The translations under genes were made by a program, and so were the position numbers. Positions 43,105 through 50,761 of a DNA stretch of 64,000 nucleotides are shown in pieces. Origin of the DNA: Glutamicibacter protophormiae (lineage in GTDB: Bacteria > Actinomycetota > Actinomycetes > Actinomycetales > Micrococcaceae); the NCBI RefSeq assembly GCF_014647495.1, contig NZ_BMPH01000010.1, positions 103,562-167,561 on the forward strand, given 5' to 3'. Numbering within the stretch: the first letter of the stretch is position 1; each line of letters starts with the position of its first letter. The notes under the pieces were generated by a model, which worked only from the letters and a program-made list of their open reading frames with translations, made no database searches and was not told the origin of the DNA.

Positions 43105-43380
43105 CTAATTGCCGCCGTTGTCCTTGTTCTTCTTGGCTCGCGGAACGGCCAGCCCGTTGACGATTCGCCAGTTGCGGACATCCTTGGCTCGAACCACGAG
43201 ACCGGCCACATGGCAGAGCATGCCGATGACCAGCAGCCCGATGGCCATGTAGGCCAATGGCCGGTTGTGGCTGACCGATGCGATGATTGTCAGGACGATG
43301 CCCAGACCGATGGTTCCGATCGCGATCAAGACGATCTTCTTGTAGTGCTGGGAGGCCGCCTCCCAAGGCGTATTGGTCAT
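43105..43380 (-). CDS. Two-helix membrane protein
   Basis: 91 residues from ATG at 43380 (a GTG two codons upstream is the alternative). Two membrane segments (about 17-38 and 44-65) and a very basic tail (VPRAKKNKDN). TAGACT lies 7 nt before the ATG and no ribosome binding site is present, which favours the leaderless ATG. No family recognised. It is upstream of hadA on the same strand, with a 104-bp gap. Confidence 0.75.
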   Translation of the reverse strand: MTNTPWEAASQHYKKIVLIAIGTIGLGIVLTIIASVSHNRPLAYMAIGLLVIGMLCHVAGLVVRAKDVRNWRIVNGLAVPRAKKNKDNGGN

Positions 43381-43387
43381 ACCCACC

Positions 43388-43393
43388 AGTCTA
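43388..43393 (-). promoter_or_regulatory. -10 box of the two-helix membrane protein gene
   Basis: TAGACT on the minus strand, 7 nt before ATG at 43380. Confidence 0.45.
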
Positions 43394-43523
43394 GTTCAGG
43401 GCCGGGAGGGACCGCGGACGGTACGAGGGTATTTCTGCTGACACCCCGGAACCGCCGGTTCATTCAGGGATATCCGGCAAGCTCGTCGGCAGGACGCATC
43501 GGCGGGCCGGACGCCCGCGACGC

Positions 43524-43808
43524 TTAGGCGAAGATGTATGGCAGCGCTCGCAGGGTGCTGAAGACCCCGAAGATCGCCACCGCGTAACCGAGGGCCAGGG
43601 CCAGGATGGCTGCTTTCGCTCCCTGTTCTTTCCTCGCCTTGATCTGGTTCAGCGCCACATGGCCGGCACCTACCGCGAAGACGGCAAGGCCGGTGCCGCC
43701 AAGGAAGATCAGGGCCGCGATTTCGGCAATGGCAAGGCAGAGGGCGATGATTGACAAGCGGTTCACCCGCGGGCTTACGGCGTTCTCCGTGCTGTCGAGT
43801 TGCTCCAT
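43524..43808 (-). CDS. DUF4190-like membrane protein
   Basis: 94 residues with two membrane helices (about 20-55 and 68-88) joined by a basic HVALNQIKARKEQGAKAAIL loop, the pattern of the DUF4190 family of small actinobacterial membrane proteins of unknown role. ATG at 43808 has AAGGAGGA 3 nt upstream, close but within range. A possible small ORF ends 15 nt before it. Confidence 0.85.
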   Translation of the reverse strand: MEQLDSTENAVSPRVNRLSIIALCLAIAEIAALIFLGGTGLAVFAVGAGHVALNQIKARKEQGAKAAILALALGYAVAIFGVFSTLRALPYIFA

Positions 43809-43823
43809 GGTTCCTCCTTCAAC

Positions 43824-44003
43824 TCAAAAATCTATCCGGATACCAGCTAGGTGCTCCGAGGTGATGGCGCCGGCCAGCGAGAGTGGACTGCCCAGTATGC
43901 GGCGGCAGCGCTCCGTCGACAGCTGCAATTCAGGATCCTGTTGCCGGTAGAACCAGTAGTTCACGGCTTGCTGAGGATCAGCATTCCGCAGACGACTTGG
44001 CAT
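43824..44003 (-). CDS. Possible small ORF, 59 residues
   Basis: Begins MPSRLRNADPQQAVNYWFYR, is rich in polar and aromatic residues and ends AGIRIDF. It stops 15 nt before the DUF4190-like gene and could share its transcript. A TAGACT box (minus, 44027-44032) lies 23 nt upstream, with an AGGTGA near the start. Third-position GC is only modestly high. No homologous family known to me; it could be a real accessory gene or chance. Confidence 0.35.
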   Translation of the reverse strand: MPSRLRNADPQQAVNYWFYRQQDPELQLSTERCRRILGSPLSLAGAITSEHLAGIRIDF

Positions 44004-44126
44004 TTCTTCCCGTCACCTATTCACCGAGTCTAGGTGACGTCGGTACAAGGGGCGCCCATGCCATCGGATCGTTTCTTCGCGCTGCGTTCGTTGCTCTGAC
44101 GCGCCGGCCGGCGCTAGCCTCCACGG

Positions 44127-44396
44127 ATGGCAGTGCCCACGCAGGGCGAAGCGAACTCGCCGTCCCCGGTATTAGTGGTCGAAAACCCTGCCCGCTTCCT
44201 CGAACACGAATGGCCTCGCGGCGAGGCCGAGCACGTTCGCATGTTCGAGGCGTTGGGCAGGCAACGCACGCAGCGGCCCAGAGAAGATTCCGGGGAGAGG
44301 TTCGGGGACTTCCCTGCTGTGAAATTTCCTTCGGGGGCCGCAGTGGATGCTAGTTGCAGCCGTGGCGCTTTCTTCCCCGTAGGCTCGATCGTTTAG
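44127..44396 (+). CDS. Possible small ORF, 89 residues
   Basis: Begins MAVPTQGEANSPSPVLVVEN, continues with a charged helix (EHEWPRGEAEHVRMFEALGR) and becomes less protein-like after residue 55. TAGCCT lies exactly 6 nt before the ATG, the spacing seen at leaderless genes in this window, and codon use in the first half is GC3-rich. The last 4 bp overlap the DUF2797 gene end. No family recognised; it may be an eroded gene. Confidence 0.35.
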   Translation: MAVPTQGEANSPSPVLVVENPARFLEHEWPRGEAEHVRMFEALGRQRTQRPREDSGERFGDFPAVKFPSGAAVDASCSRGAFFPVGSIV

Positions 44397-45334
44397 AACA
44401 AGGCTGATTGTTCTTCGTGGAAGTCCCCGCGTTCATCGGCTACGTCCAATTCATGGGTTTTGAGTTCCGCTGCGTCGATGAGCCTCAGGGTTGTCGCTGG
44501 GCCGCTGTCGACCATGATGGTTTGCCCGAGAACTCCGCGCACCCTGATGTTGAACTGGTTGTCGGCGATCTCCTGATCCCACGGATGCAGCGAATGCGCA
44601 TCCCATGCCTCAACCACCCGTTGCGCATACTCGGGCTGTTCCCATTGCTCGTCCCGAAGCTCGATGCCGTAGGTCTCCAGGCCGCGTTGCGCGGACAGGA
44701 AGCTGCGGGCTTCCGCCGCCGCTGCATCGTTGATTTCATCGAGGCTGGCCAAATTCAGTTCCCAGCTGGTCAGCCCCTTGACCTTTGACTTCTGCCGCAC
44801 CTGCTGGCCCAGTCCCACGTGTTCGGTGATGAGATCTTCAAGCACGCGGATGGCCGCACCGTCCGCCGCACCGGCAATGTAGCGGGCGACTACGGCCCCC
44901 TGCTGGGCAAGACGGCTCCATTTGCTCTGGGTTGAGGTGGTGCCGACCTTCGTGGCTCCGTGGGCGAAGCTTGCCACGTACAGGAAGTGCGGCTGCTCCA
45001 GGTACTTGCGCATCCCCGCCGGCGCTTCACCGGTCGTATGGAAATGGTGCATGAATTTGGAGTGGTCCAGGCGCCGGCATCGGTCGCACTGGCTTCCGGT
45101 CCGCACGGCTTTGTTCTTGGGGCAGGGGAAGTTGTTGCGGCTTCCATCGGGGTTCATGGTGATATAGCCCAGACAGAATTTCAGGTCGCTGACCTGCAGG
45201 CGCAGGGTGCGGTTCACCGACAGCGACTCATGGCTCCACTGTGAATCACGGCGCAGGCTCAGGCTCGGCGCCGGCTCGTAGTGGGAAAAACTAATCCCGT
45301 GGCAGAGCTGTCGTGATTCGCTGGGGAATTCCAT
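44393..45334 (-). CDS. DUF2797 domain protein
   Basis: 313 residues. A Cys cluster reads DLKFCLGYITMN, FPCPKNKAVRTGSQCDRCRR, which can form a zinc site at about residues 53-87. It is followed by a GIY-YIG-like segment (HFLYVASFAHGATKVGTTST then RLAQQGAVVARYIAGAADGA) and a helical C-terminal region. This is the layout of DUF2797 proteins; a nuclease or nucleic-acid role is suggested by the fold only. ATG at 45334 has AAAGG 6-7 nt upstream. Confidence 0.75.
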   Translation of the reverse strand: MEFPSESRQLCHGISFSHYEPAPSLSLRRDSQWSHESLSVNRTLRLQVSDLKFCLGYITMNPDGSRNNFPCPKNKAVRTGSQCDRCRRLDHSKFMHHFHTTGEAPAGMRKYLEQPHFLYVASFAHGATKVGTTSTQSKWSRLAQQGAVVARYIAGAADGAAIRVLEDLITEHVGLGQQVRQKSKVKGLTSWELNLASLDEINDAAAAEARSFLSAQRGLETYGIELRDEQWEQPEYAQRVVEAWDAHSLHPWDQEIADNQFNIRVRGVLGQTIMVDSGPATTLRLIDAAELKTHELDVADERGDFHEEQSALF

Positions 45335-45626
45335 GGAGGCCTTTCAAGAGAAGAGTCGCATTCAAGCCTAGGCCAGTGCCAACCGGTTCGGAGAACGTAG
45401 CCCACCAGAACGGCCGCCGCCCTCGCGGAACATTGCCGACCCGAGCGGGGTTGCCATTCTCACGGCCCTGGCCAGGATTTCTTACCAGCTACGTATCGGC
45501 CGCCGTGTAAACCGATGGCTTTCGGGCGGCGCTCCAGGGGTTCTGGCCATTTTCTTAGGAGCGCGTTCTACGCTGGAGGTACATACAGGCGCGCGCTCCC
45601 GGCTTCGCGACAGTGATTATTCAGAG
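45335..45626. other. Noncoding gap before the alarmone synthetase
   Basis: 292 bp between divergent genes. No terminator, RNA or strong promoter is seen, apart from a GATTAT box (45615-45620) 6 nt before the synthetase start. Confidence 0.45.
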
Positions 45627-46454
45627 GTGATCGAGATTCCAACTCAAAGCTCAGACCGGCCGTCCCCGTCCCCGGTGGCACTGCCTACCGCAGCGATGAA
45701 CAACCCTGAACTCCAGAACATGGCACGCACGTTCCATCACCAGTTCCAGCGTTTCATGATGGAGCACCAGTTTGCGGTCGATGAAATCCTTACCAAGGTG
45801 TCGATCCTCCGCGAGGAATTCCTGTACCTGCACAAGTACAACCCGATCGAGCATGTCACGTCCAGGGTCAAGTCCCCGGAAAGCATCATGAGAAAGGTTG
45901 CCCAGCGGCACATCACTCCAACGTTCGAGGCTATTCGCGAAAACATCAGCGACATCGCCGGCGTTCGCATTACCTGCAGCTTCGTGAAAGACATCTACAA
46001 GGTGCTCAACACGCTGACCTCGCAAAGCGATCTGGAAGTCATCCAGATCAAGGACTACCTCAAGAATCCAAAACCCAACGGATACAAGAGCCTGCATGCC
46101 ATCGTGAAGGTCCCTGTTTTCCTGTCCGAGGGGCCGGTAGACATCACCGTGGAAATCCAGATCAGAACGATCGCGCAGGACTTCTGGGCGACGCTCGAGC
46201 ACAAGATCTTCTACAAGTACGAGGGCGCGGTGCCTGAGCATCTCGTCGAAGAGCTTGCTGAAGCTGCACGGGTCGCTGAGAGCCTCGACATGAAAATGCA
46301 AAGGCTGCACACGGAAGTCCACGGTCACGACGTCAACAGCACCGAGTCGGAAAACGAACGCGGTTTCGATGATTCCGTGCTGCAGGAACTGCTGATGATC
46401 GCACAGCAGGGAGCGACGGCGGAACAACCCGAGTCCCAGAAGAAACGCAACTGA
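45627..46454 (+). CDS. Small alarmone synthetase (RelA/SpoT-type ppGpp synthetase)
   Basis: 275 residues. It has the synthetase domain only, without the hydrolase, TGS or ACT domains of the long RelA/SpoT proteins. Seen are RVKSPESIMRKVAQR, ENISDIAGVRITCSFVKDIY (Mg-binding Asp), LKNPKPNGYKSLHAIVKVP, VEIQIRTIAQDFWATLEHK, followed by a helical tail. It would make (p)ppGpp or pGpp from GTP or GDP and ATP. GTG at 45627 is used; GATTAT lies 6 nt upstream, while AGAGG overlaps the start, so a leaderless or internal (Met24) start cannot be excluded. Confidence 0.88.
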   Translation: MIEIPTQSSDRPSPSPVALPTAAMNNPELQNMARTFHHQFQRFMMEHQFAVDEILTKVSILREEFLYLHKYNPIEHVTSRVKSPESIMRKVAQRHITPTFEAIRENISDIAGVRITCSFVKDIYKVLNTLTSQSDLEVIQIKDYLKNPKPNGYKSLHAIVKVPVFLSEGPVDITVEIQIRTIAQDFWATLEHKIFYKYEGAVPEHLVEELAEAARVAESLDMKMQRLHTEVHGHDVNSTESENERGFDDSVLQELLMIAQQGATAEQPESQKKRN

Positions 46455-46552
46455 CCCGGGTATGCGCGGATCGGTCTCGAACCGGCCCGCGCGTATCCCG
46501 CTCCCCGGCCTGCGGCAGGATCCACCCGGGATTTTTCCTCTTAACGAGAAAA

Positions 46553-46571
46553 GCCCCGGATGAACCGGGGC
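46553..46571 (-). terminator. Terminator after tRNA-Met
   Basis: 7-bp GC stem (46553-46559 and 46565-46571), 5-nt loop, minus-strand tail TTTTCTC. It ends the tRNA-Thr/tRNA-Met unit. Confidence 0.8.
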
Positions 46572-46579
46572 CATTCTTG

Positions 46580-46653
46580 TAGCGGCGCCGGGACTCGATC
46601 CCGGGACCTCACGATTATGAGTCGTGCGCTCTAACCAGCTGAGCTACGCCGCC
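46580..46653 (-). tRNA. tRNA-Met (CAT), elongator
   Basis: 74 nt. Acceptor GGCGGCG pairs with CGCCGCT, the D loop has AGCTGGTTAGAGC, the anticodon arm is CACGA CTCATAA TCGTG with anticodon CAT, and the T arm GGGATCGAGTCCC. The pattern is that of elongator Met rather than initiator; an isoleucine CAT tRNA is less likely. It follows tRNA-Thr by 47 nt on the same strand. Confidence 0.93.
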
Positions 46654-46700
46654 ACAAGTGAGAAGCTTTCCAGTAGAAGCCAAGATCGCTTCTCACTCAG

Positions 46701-46772
46701 AGCCCCCTGCCGGAATCGATCCGGCGACCTCGTTCTTACCAAGAACGCGCTCTACCACTGAGCTAAGGGGGC
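46701..46772 (-). tRNA. tRNA-Thr (GGT), left copy
   Basis: 72 nt. Acceptor GCCCCCT pairs with AGGGGGC, anticodon arm CGTTC TTGGTAA GAACG gives anticodon GGT, T arm GCCGGATCGATTCCGGC. It is identical in sequence to the tRNA at 47288-47359 but opposite in direction. It has its own -10 box (TAGAGT). Confidence 0.96.
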
Positions 46773-46783
46773 AACGAGTAAAT

Positions 46784-46789
46784 ACTCTA
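46784..46789 (-). promoter_or_regulatory. -10 box of left tRNA-Thr
   Basis: TAGAGT on the minus strand, 11 nt before the tRNA start, matching the spacing at the right copy. Confidence 0.55.
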
Positions 46790-47248
46790 CACGGGTTTCC
46801 GTGGAAACAAAAATCGTCAACTACCCCCGGAAATGCCACGCAAAATCACACATCACCCCAAGTCAGATAATGTTTTATGTTTGCCGCGGGGCATCAGGGA
46901 ACGATGCCCGGGACAAAAACACCCACAGTGACGATGCTCACTGCCGTTTCGGGGTCCAGGAATTGACAAGCCATTGGCGCACAGTCATTAAATGACGACC
47001 CGATCCGCTGGCTAATGCCCGAGCTATCGAAGATATTTGCGGGCCCCCATTCACAATTCACCGCGATTAACCCAGGCGCCACGCATGCGGACGCGGCCCC
47101 GGCAATTCCGCTTCTCCGGGCGATTCCCACGCCGGCAAGAATTCTGGCGCCATGGATCCACCCACCCCCGATCCCCCATGCGACTACCGCTGTCATTGTC
47201 GACCTGAGTAGGAGCGATGTGACCTCAGCTACAAATTGCTGCAGAATT
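46790..47248. other. Noncoding region between the two tRNA-Thr genes
   Basis: About 460 bp. Both strands have short open frames with no ribosome binding sites and no known sequence pattern. Base composition is less GC-rich than the flanks. A small GGGCAT/ATGCCC hairpin lies near 46892-46910. No mobile-element hallmark seen. Confidence 0.5.
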
Positions 47249-47276
47249 TTGCAATCACTCAAAAGCTGTGTAAAGT
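47249..47276 (+). promoter_or_regulatory. Promoter of right tRNA-Thr
   Basis: TTGCAA (47249-47254), 16-bp spacer, TAAAGT (47271-47276), tRNA start 11 nt downstream. Confidence 0.6.
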
Positions 47277-47287
47277 TATTACTCGTT

Positions 47288-47359
47288 GCCCCCTTAGCTC
47301 AGTGGTAGAGCGCGTTCTTGGTAAGAACGAGGTCGCCGGATCGATTCCGGCAGGGGGCT
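47288..47359 (+). tRNA. tRNA-Thr (GGT), right copy
   Basis: 72 nt, identical to the left copy in the reverse direction. It is a single-gene transcript with its own promoter and a terminator 8 nt after its end. Confidence 0.96.
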
Positions 47360-47367
47360 CGAAATAG

Positions 47368-47397
47368 GAGAGGCAATCTGAATTCAGATTGCCTCTC
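47368..47397 (+). terminator. Terminator after right tRNA-Thr
   Basis: A 30-bp perfect palindrome (15-bp arms) followed by TTTTAGTTT. Confidence 0.9.
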
Positions 47398-47927
47398 TTT
47401 TAGTTTCCCTGCGCCATTTCCTGCTCCATTGCTTGCGGGATTCTTTGCCGTTTTTCAGGCCTCGCCCGGGAACAATCAAGGTCCTGTAATCCCTAGCCGC
47501 TCCATGCCACTAGTCATCGGTTTTGCAGCCGTTGGACCGCATTCCAACCGGCCACTTGCCTCTGCTCTCCACCCGGCAGGCGTCCTTCTTCCCCACGTGC
47601 TGTTCCCCGGAGGCGTTCCAGGCATCGGCCGGCGGACCCGGCGAGCAGAGGCTGCCGCCGGGAGCATTCCGATGCCCCCGTACATGCATGCTTGCCCGCA
47701 GACCCGAGCAGGGCTGTGGACCGAGCTTCCACCCGCCAGAGCCCGTGAGAGGCCTTCGCAGCGCCCAAGACGGCACGATCCCGACCCCGCCCGTCCTTGG
47801 CGCCTGCAGATCAAGCGCTGTGCGGCCGCAGAAGAGCGGTCTTCCCTGTCAATGCGCGCCTGCTGTCCGCTGTCGTGCACCGCCGGGTTCTGTGGACACC
47901 GTTGCTAAGCAGGTGCAGGGAAAACGA
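47398..47927. other. Noncoding region between tRNA-Thr and deaD
   Basis: 530 bp. Long open frames exist in several phases, as expected at this GC content, but none has a ribosome binding site, sensible start context or recognisable sequence. Possibly eroded DNA. Confidence 0.5.
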
Positions 47928-47967
47928 GAACCCCCGGAAAGGACCAAGTGGTCCTTTCCGGGGGTTC
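47928..47967 (-). terminator. deaD terminator
   Basis: 18-bp perfect stem (47928-47945 and 47950-47967), 4-nt loop, minus-strand tail TCGTTTTCC. It starts 30 nt past the deaD stop. Confidence 0.9.
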
Positions 47968-47997
47968 CCAGTTCACGCTGGCTAAGCCGCTGGAGGC

Positions 47998-49899
47998 TTA
48001 GTAGTCGCGGCGACGAGCCGAATCGCTGAAGCGATCCTTGCTGCGTCCGCCGAAGCGCTTTTCTCCGCCACCGCGGCGGTCATCGCCACGGAAGCCGCCC
48101 GAGCGCTTGCGGTCGTTGAAGCCGCCGCCTCGTCCGCCGCGGTAGCCGCCACGATCCGAATCGTCGTCGCCGTGCTGCTTGCGGCCGGAGTCCAGCTCCA
48201 GGTTGATCGGCTCTCCGCCGATGCGGGTGTTGGACAGCGCACGCCACTGGTCCTTGCTCAGCTCGGCTGGCAGCTCGACCAGGGTGTGGTCCGAACGGAT
48301 CTCGATGCCGCCGATTTCCGAGGAGTTGAAGCCGCCCTCGTTGGCCAGTGCGCCAACGATGGAGCCCGGCTGCACGCGGTTGCGGCGGCCGACAGCCAGA
48401 CGGTACATGGCGTTGCCTTCGGCAGCGGTCTTGCCACGGCGAGGGCCGCGCTCTCCGCGATCGCCACGGTCTGCACGGTCGCGCTCAAGACGGGCCTTCT
48501 TGGCAGGTGGGATAACCGGTTCGGTCATCAGCAGCGGACGACCGCCCTGGGCCATGAGGGCCAGAGCTGCAGCGATTTCCAGGTGGTCCAGGTCCTCGTG
48601 CTGCGAGGCAAACTGCTCCACGATTTCGCGGAAGGTGCCCAGGTCCTGACCGGTGATGGTGGCATCGATGCGGTCGGTGAACTTCTGGATGCGGCGGTTG
48701 TTCACCGAATCCAGGGAAGGCAGCTGCATCTGGGTCACCGACTGGCGGGTGGCCTTCTCGATGGCGCGCAGCAGGTACTTCTCACGCGGGGTCATGAAGA
48801 GGATCGCGTCACCCGTGCGGCCTGCACGGCCGGTACGGCCAATGCGGTGCACGTAGGACTCGGTGTCGTGCGGGATGTCGAAGTTCACGACGTGCGAGAT
48901 GCGCTCGACGTCCAGGCCGCGAGCGGCGACGTCGGTGGCGACCAGGATGTCGATCTTGCCCGAGCGCAGGTTCTCGACGGTGCGCTCACGCTGCTGCTGC
49001 GGGATGTCGCCGTTGATGGCTGCAGCGGTGAAGCCGCGGGCCTTCAGCTTGTCGGCGAGGTCCTCGGTGGCCATCTTGGTGCGCACGAAGGCGATGACGC
49101 CGTCAAATGGCTCGGATTCGAGGATGCGGGTCATGGCGTCCAGCTTGTGTGCGCCCATCACCTGCAGGTAGCGCTGGGTGATGTTGGCGCCGGTGGTCTG
49201 CTTGGACTTCACGGCGACTTCCTGCGGGTTGCGCAGGTACTCGGAAGCGATGCGGCGGATGGTGCGCGGCATGGTGGCCGAGAACAGGGCAACCTGCTTG
49301 TCCGCCGGGGTGGCTTCCAAGATCTTGTCGACCTCTTCGGCGAAGCCCATGCGCAGCATTTCGTCGGCCTCGTCCAGCACCATGTACTGCAGGTTGGACA
49401 GGTCCAGGGAACCCTTGTTGATGTGGTCGATCACGCGACCCGGGGTGCCAACGACAACCTGTGCGCCGCGGCGCAGGCCAGCCAGCTGAGGGCCGTATGG
49501 CGAGCCGCCGTAGACCGGCAGCACGGTGAAATCAGGAAGGTACTTGGCGTAGGAGGTGAAAGCCTCGGCAACCTGCAGCGCAAGCTCGCGGGTCGGTGCC
49601 AGCACCAGGATCTGCGGGGTGCGGGCCGGACCGTTCAGGTCGGCCAGCTCTGCCATGCGGGACAGGGCAGGCAGTGCGAACGCGGCGGTCTTGCCGGTAC
49701 CGGTCTGGGCCAGGCCGACAACGTCGCGGCCCTCGATCAGCAGTGGGATGGTGGCGGCCTGGATCGGCGACGGCTTTTCGTAGCCCAGGTCGGCCAGTGC
49801 TGCAAGCACGCGGGCATCAAGACCAAGTTCGCTGAAGGTAACCGTTGGTTCCTCGGTGGTCTGGGCGTCGGCAGTGTTTACGGGCATGTCAGAAGACAA
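47998..49899 (-). CDS. deaD: DEAD-box RNA helicase DeaD/CsdA
   Basis: 633 residues. ATP-dependent RNA helicase active in ribosome assembly, mRNA decay and cold adaptation. All core motifs are present: Q-motif region (GYEKPSPIQ), AQTGTGKT, PTRELALQ, TPGRVIDH, DEAD, SAT and HRIGRTGR. A DbpA-type RNA-binding domain (about 480-555, YRLAVGRRNRVQPGSIVGAL) and a Gly/Arg/Asp-rich tail (RGGYRGGRGGGFNDRK) complete it. TTG at 49899 has GAGG 9 nt upstream; ATG four codons later would lie 21 nt from that site. A 290-bp leader contains a small ORF. Confidence 0.95.
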   Translation of the reverse strand: MSSDMPVNTADAQTTEEPTVTFSELGLDARVLAALADLGYEKPSPIQAATIPLLIEGRDVVGLAQTGTGKTAAFALPALSRMAELADLNGPARTPQILVLAPTRELALQVAEAFTSYAKYLPDFTVLPVYGGSPYGPQLAGLRRGAQVVVGTPGRVIDHINKGSLDLSNLQYMVLDEADEMLRMGFAEEVDKILEATPADKQVALFSATMPRTIRRIASEYLRNPQEVAVKSKQTTGANITQRYLQVMGAHKLDAMTRILESEPFDGVIAFVRTKMATEDLADKLKARGFTAAAINGDIPQQQRERTVENLRSGKIDILVATDVAARGLDVERISHVVNFDIPHDTESYVHRIGRTGRAGRTGDAILFMTPREKYLLRAIEKATRQSVTQMQLPSLDSVNNRRIQKFTDRIDATITGQDLGTFREIVEQFASQHEDLDHLEIAAALALMAQGGRPLLMTEPVIPPAKKARLERDRADRGDRGERGPRRGKTAAEGNAMYRLAVGRRNRVQPGSIVGALANEGGFNSSEIGGIEIRSDHTLVELPAELSKDQWRALSNTRIGGEPINLELDSGRKQHGDDDSDRGGYRGGRGGGFNDRKRSGGFRGDDRRGGGEKRFGGRSKDRFSDSARRRDY

Positions 49900-49930
49900 G
49901 AAGAATTACCTCAATCGTTAGGGGAAAGGC

Positions 49931-49990
49931 CTAGCCGTCCCCATAAGAAACGACGCCAGGCTGCACAGTCAGAAAACAAGTCACGCTCAT
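49931..49990 (-). CDS. Leader ORF upstream of deaD, 19 residues
   Basis: ATG at 49990 follows GGGGAG by 6 nt, a strong ribosome binding site. The frame encodes MSVTCFLTVQPGVVSYGDG and stops 31 nt before the deaD start. It may be a translated leader peptide that controls deaD, for example through ribosome stalling in the cold, but no comparison was made. Confidence 0.45.
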   Translation of the reverse strand: MSVTCFLTVQPGVVSYGDG

Positions 49991-50179
49991 CAAGCGCTCC
50001 CCTATGACATAAAGACCCGCACACACTTTGCGGAGATACAACACGAGAAGGCTCTAACCTCAAAAATTGGGCCAGATGCAAGGGATACCCTGATGTTCGC
50101 GAACACCTAATGCTAACGAATCCGGAGCCTGTTTGTCAGCGTCAGGGGTGTGTGAGATCGGGCACCGCAGCTAAACCAG

Positions 50180-50185
50180 TAGGGT
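50180..50185 (+). promoter_or_regulatory. -10 box of the four-helix membrane protein gene
   Basis: TAGGGT, 7 nt before GTG at 50193; no ribosome binding site. Confidence 0.4.
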
Positions 50186-50192
50186 TGGAACC

Positions 50193-50621
50193 GTGAATAT
50201 TCGTGATTTTCCAAGGCGTCCGGACGAGCCCGTGCCCGGCGGGCTGCTCATCTCGCAGCTGCTCTGGGTGCTGGCCGGAGTGCTCTTCTTGGGCTTCGGC
50301 GCATTCCTGGTTTACGAACAAACCCAACGCGGTTCCTTCGACCTCGGCGCGATGGCCCTGGTCGTGCTGCTGCTGGCCGCCGGGGCCGCGTTCGGCATTC
50401 TGGCGTACCGGCTGTTCCTCGGCCAGCGCGCGGCGCGGGCCCAGCTGACTTGGGTCGGGCTGATCGCGGCCCTGCCCATGGTGCTGCGCATGGGACGGTA
50501 TTCAATCCTGGCGGCCATCGTGCTGTTGAGCGTCGCGCTGATGTGGGCGCCGGCCAGCAACCGCTACTTCAAGGTGGTCTCCCCCAAGCCGCGCAAACGC
50601 CGCCCGCTGCCCCCGCGCTGA
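50193..50621 (+). CDS. Four-helix membrane protein
   Basis: 142 residues. Four hydrophobic segments (about 17-40, 52-72, 83-100, 102-118), an N-terminal MNIRDFPRRPDEPVPGG and a Pro/Arg/Lys-rich tail (SPKPRKRRPLPPR). GTG at 50193 has a -10 box at leaderless distance. Divergent from deaD. The family is unknown to me; similar small proteins are common in actinobacteria. Confidence 0.8.
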   Translation: MNIRDFPRRPDEPVPGGLLISQLLWVLAGVLFLGFGAFLVYEQTQRGSFDLGAMALVVLLLAAGAAFGILAYRLFLGQRAARAQLTWVGLIAALPMVLRMGRYSILAAIVLLSVALMWAPASNRYFKVVSPKPRKRRPLPPR

Positions 50622-50673
50622 CAACTCCCGCGCCGCCCAGCACCCGGACCTGCAGGTTCGCGGGCAGGACGGC

Positions 50674-50712
50674 AAATGCGCGCTGAACCCGGTGACGGGT
50701 CAGCGCGCATTT
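50674..50712. terminator. Terminator between the membrane protein and metB
   Basis: 12-bp outer stem plus ACCC/GGGT across a one-base bulge (50674-50690 and 50697-50712), 6-nt loop, TTTCATTTCC on the plus strand. Convergent location lets it serve both genes. Confidence 0.8.
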
Positions 50713-50761
50713 TTCATTTCCGTCCGTTGCCTATTCCTCCGGCATCGGGTGTCCTTGCCTC

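Larger units (their letters stand above)
46701..47359. repeat. Inverted duplication of tRNA-Thr with promoter
   Basis: The arms are about 46701-46789 and 47271-47359. Each contains a complete 72-nt tRNA-Thr(GGT), the 9-nt upstream segment TTACTCGTT and a -10 box at the same distance (TAGAGT left, TAAAGT right). They are divergent and enclose about 480 bp. Confidence 0.85.

Noticed and set aside
46894..47308. 122- and 97-codon frames between the two tRNA-Thr genes
   Set aside because: No ribosome binding site, no -10 at leaderless distance, and the right one enters the tRNA.
47318..48029. Open frames of 130-196 codons right of tRNA-Thr
   Set aside because: They begin inside the tRNA or run through two terminators, and several overlap in different phases; this is expected for GC-rich noncoding DNA.
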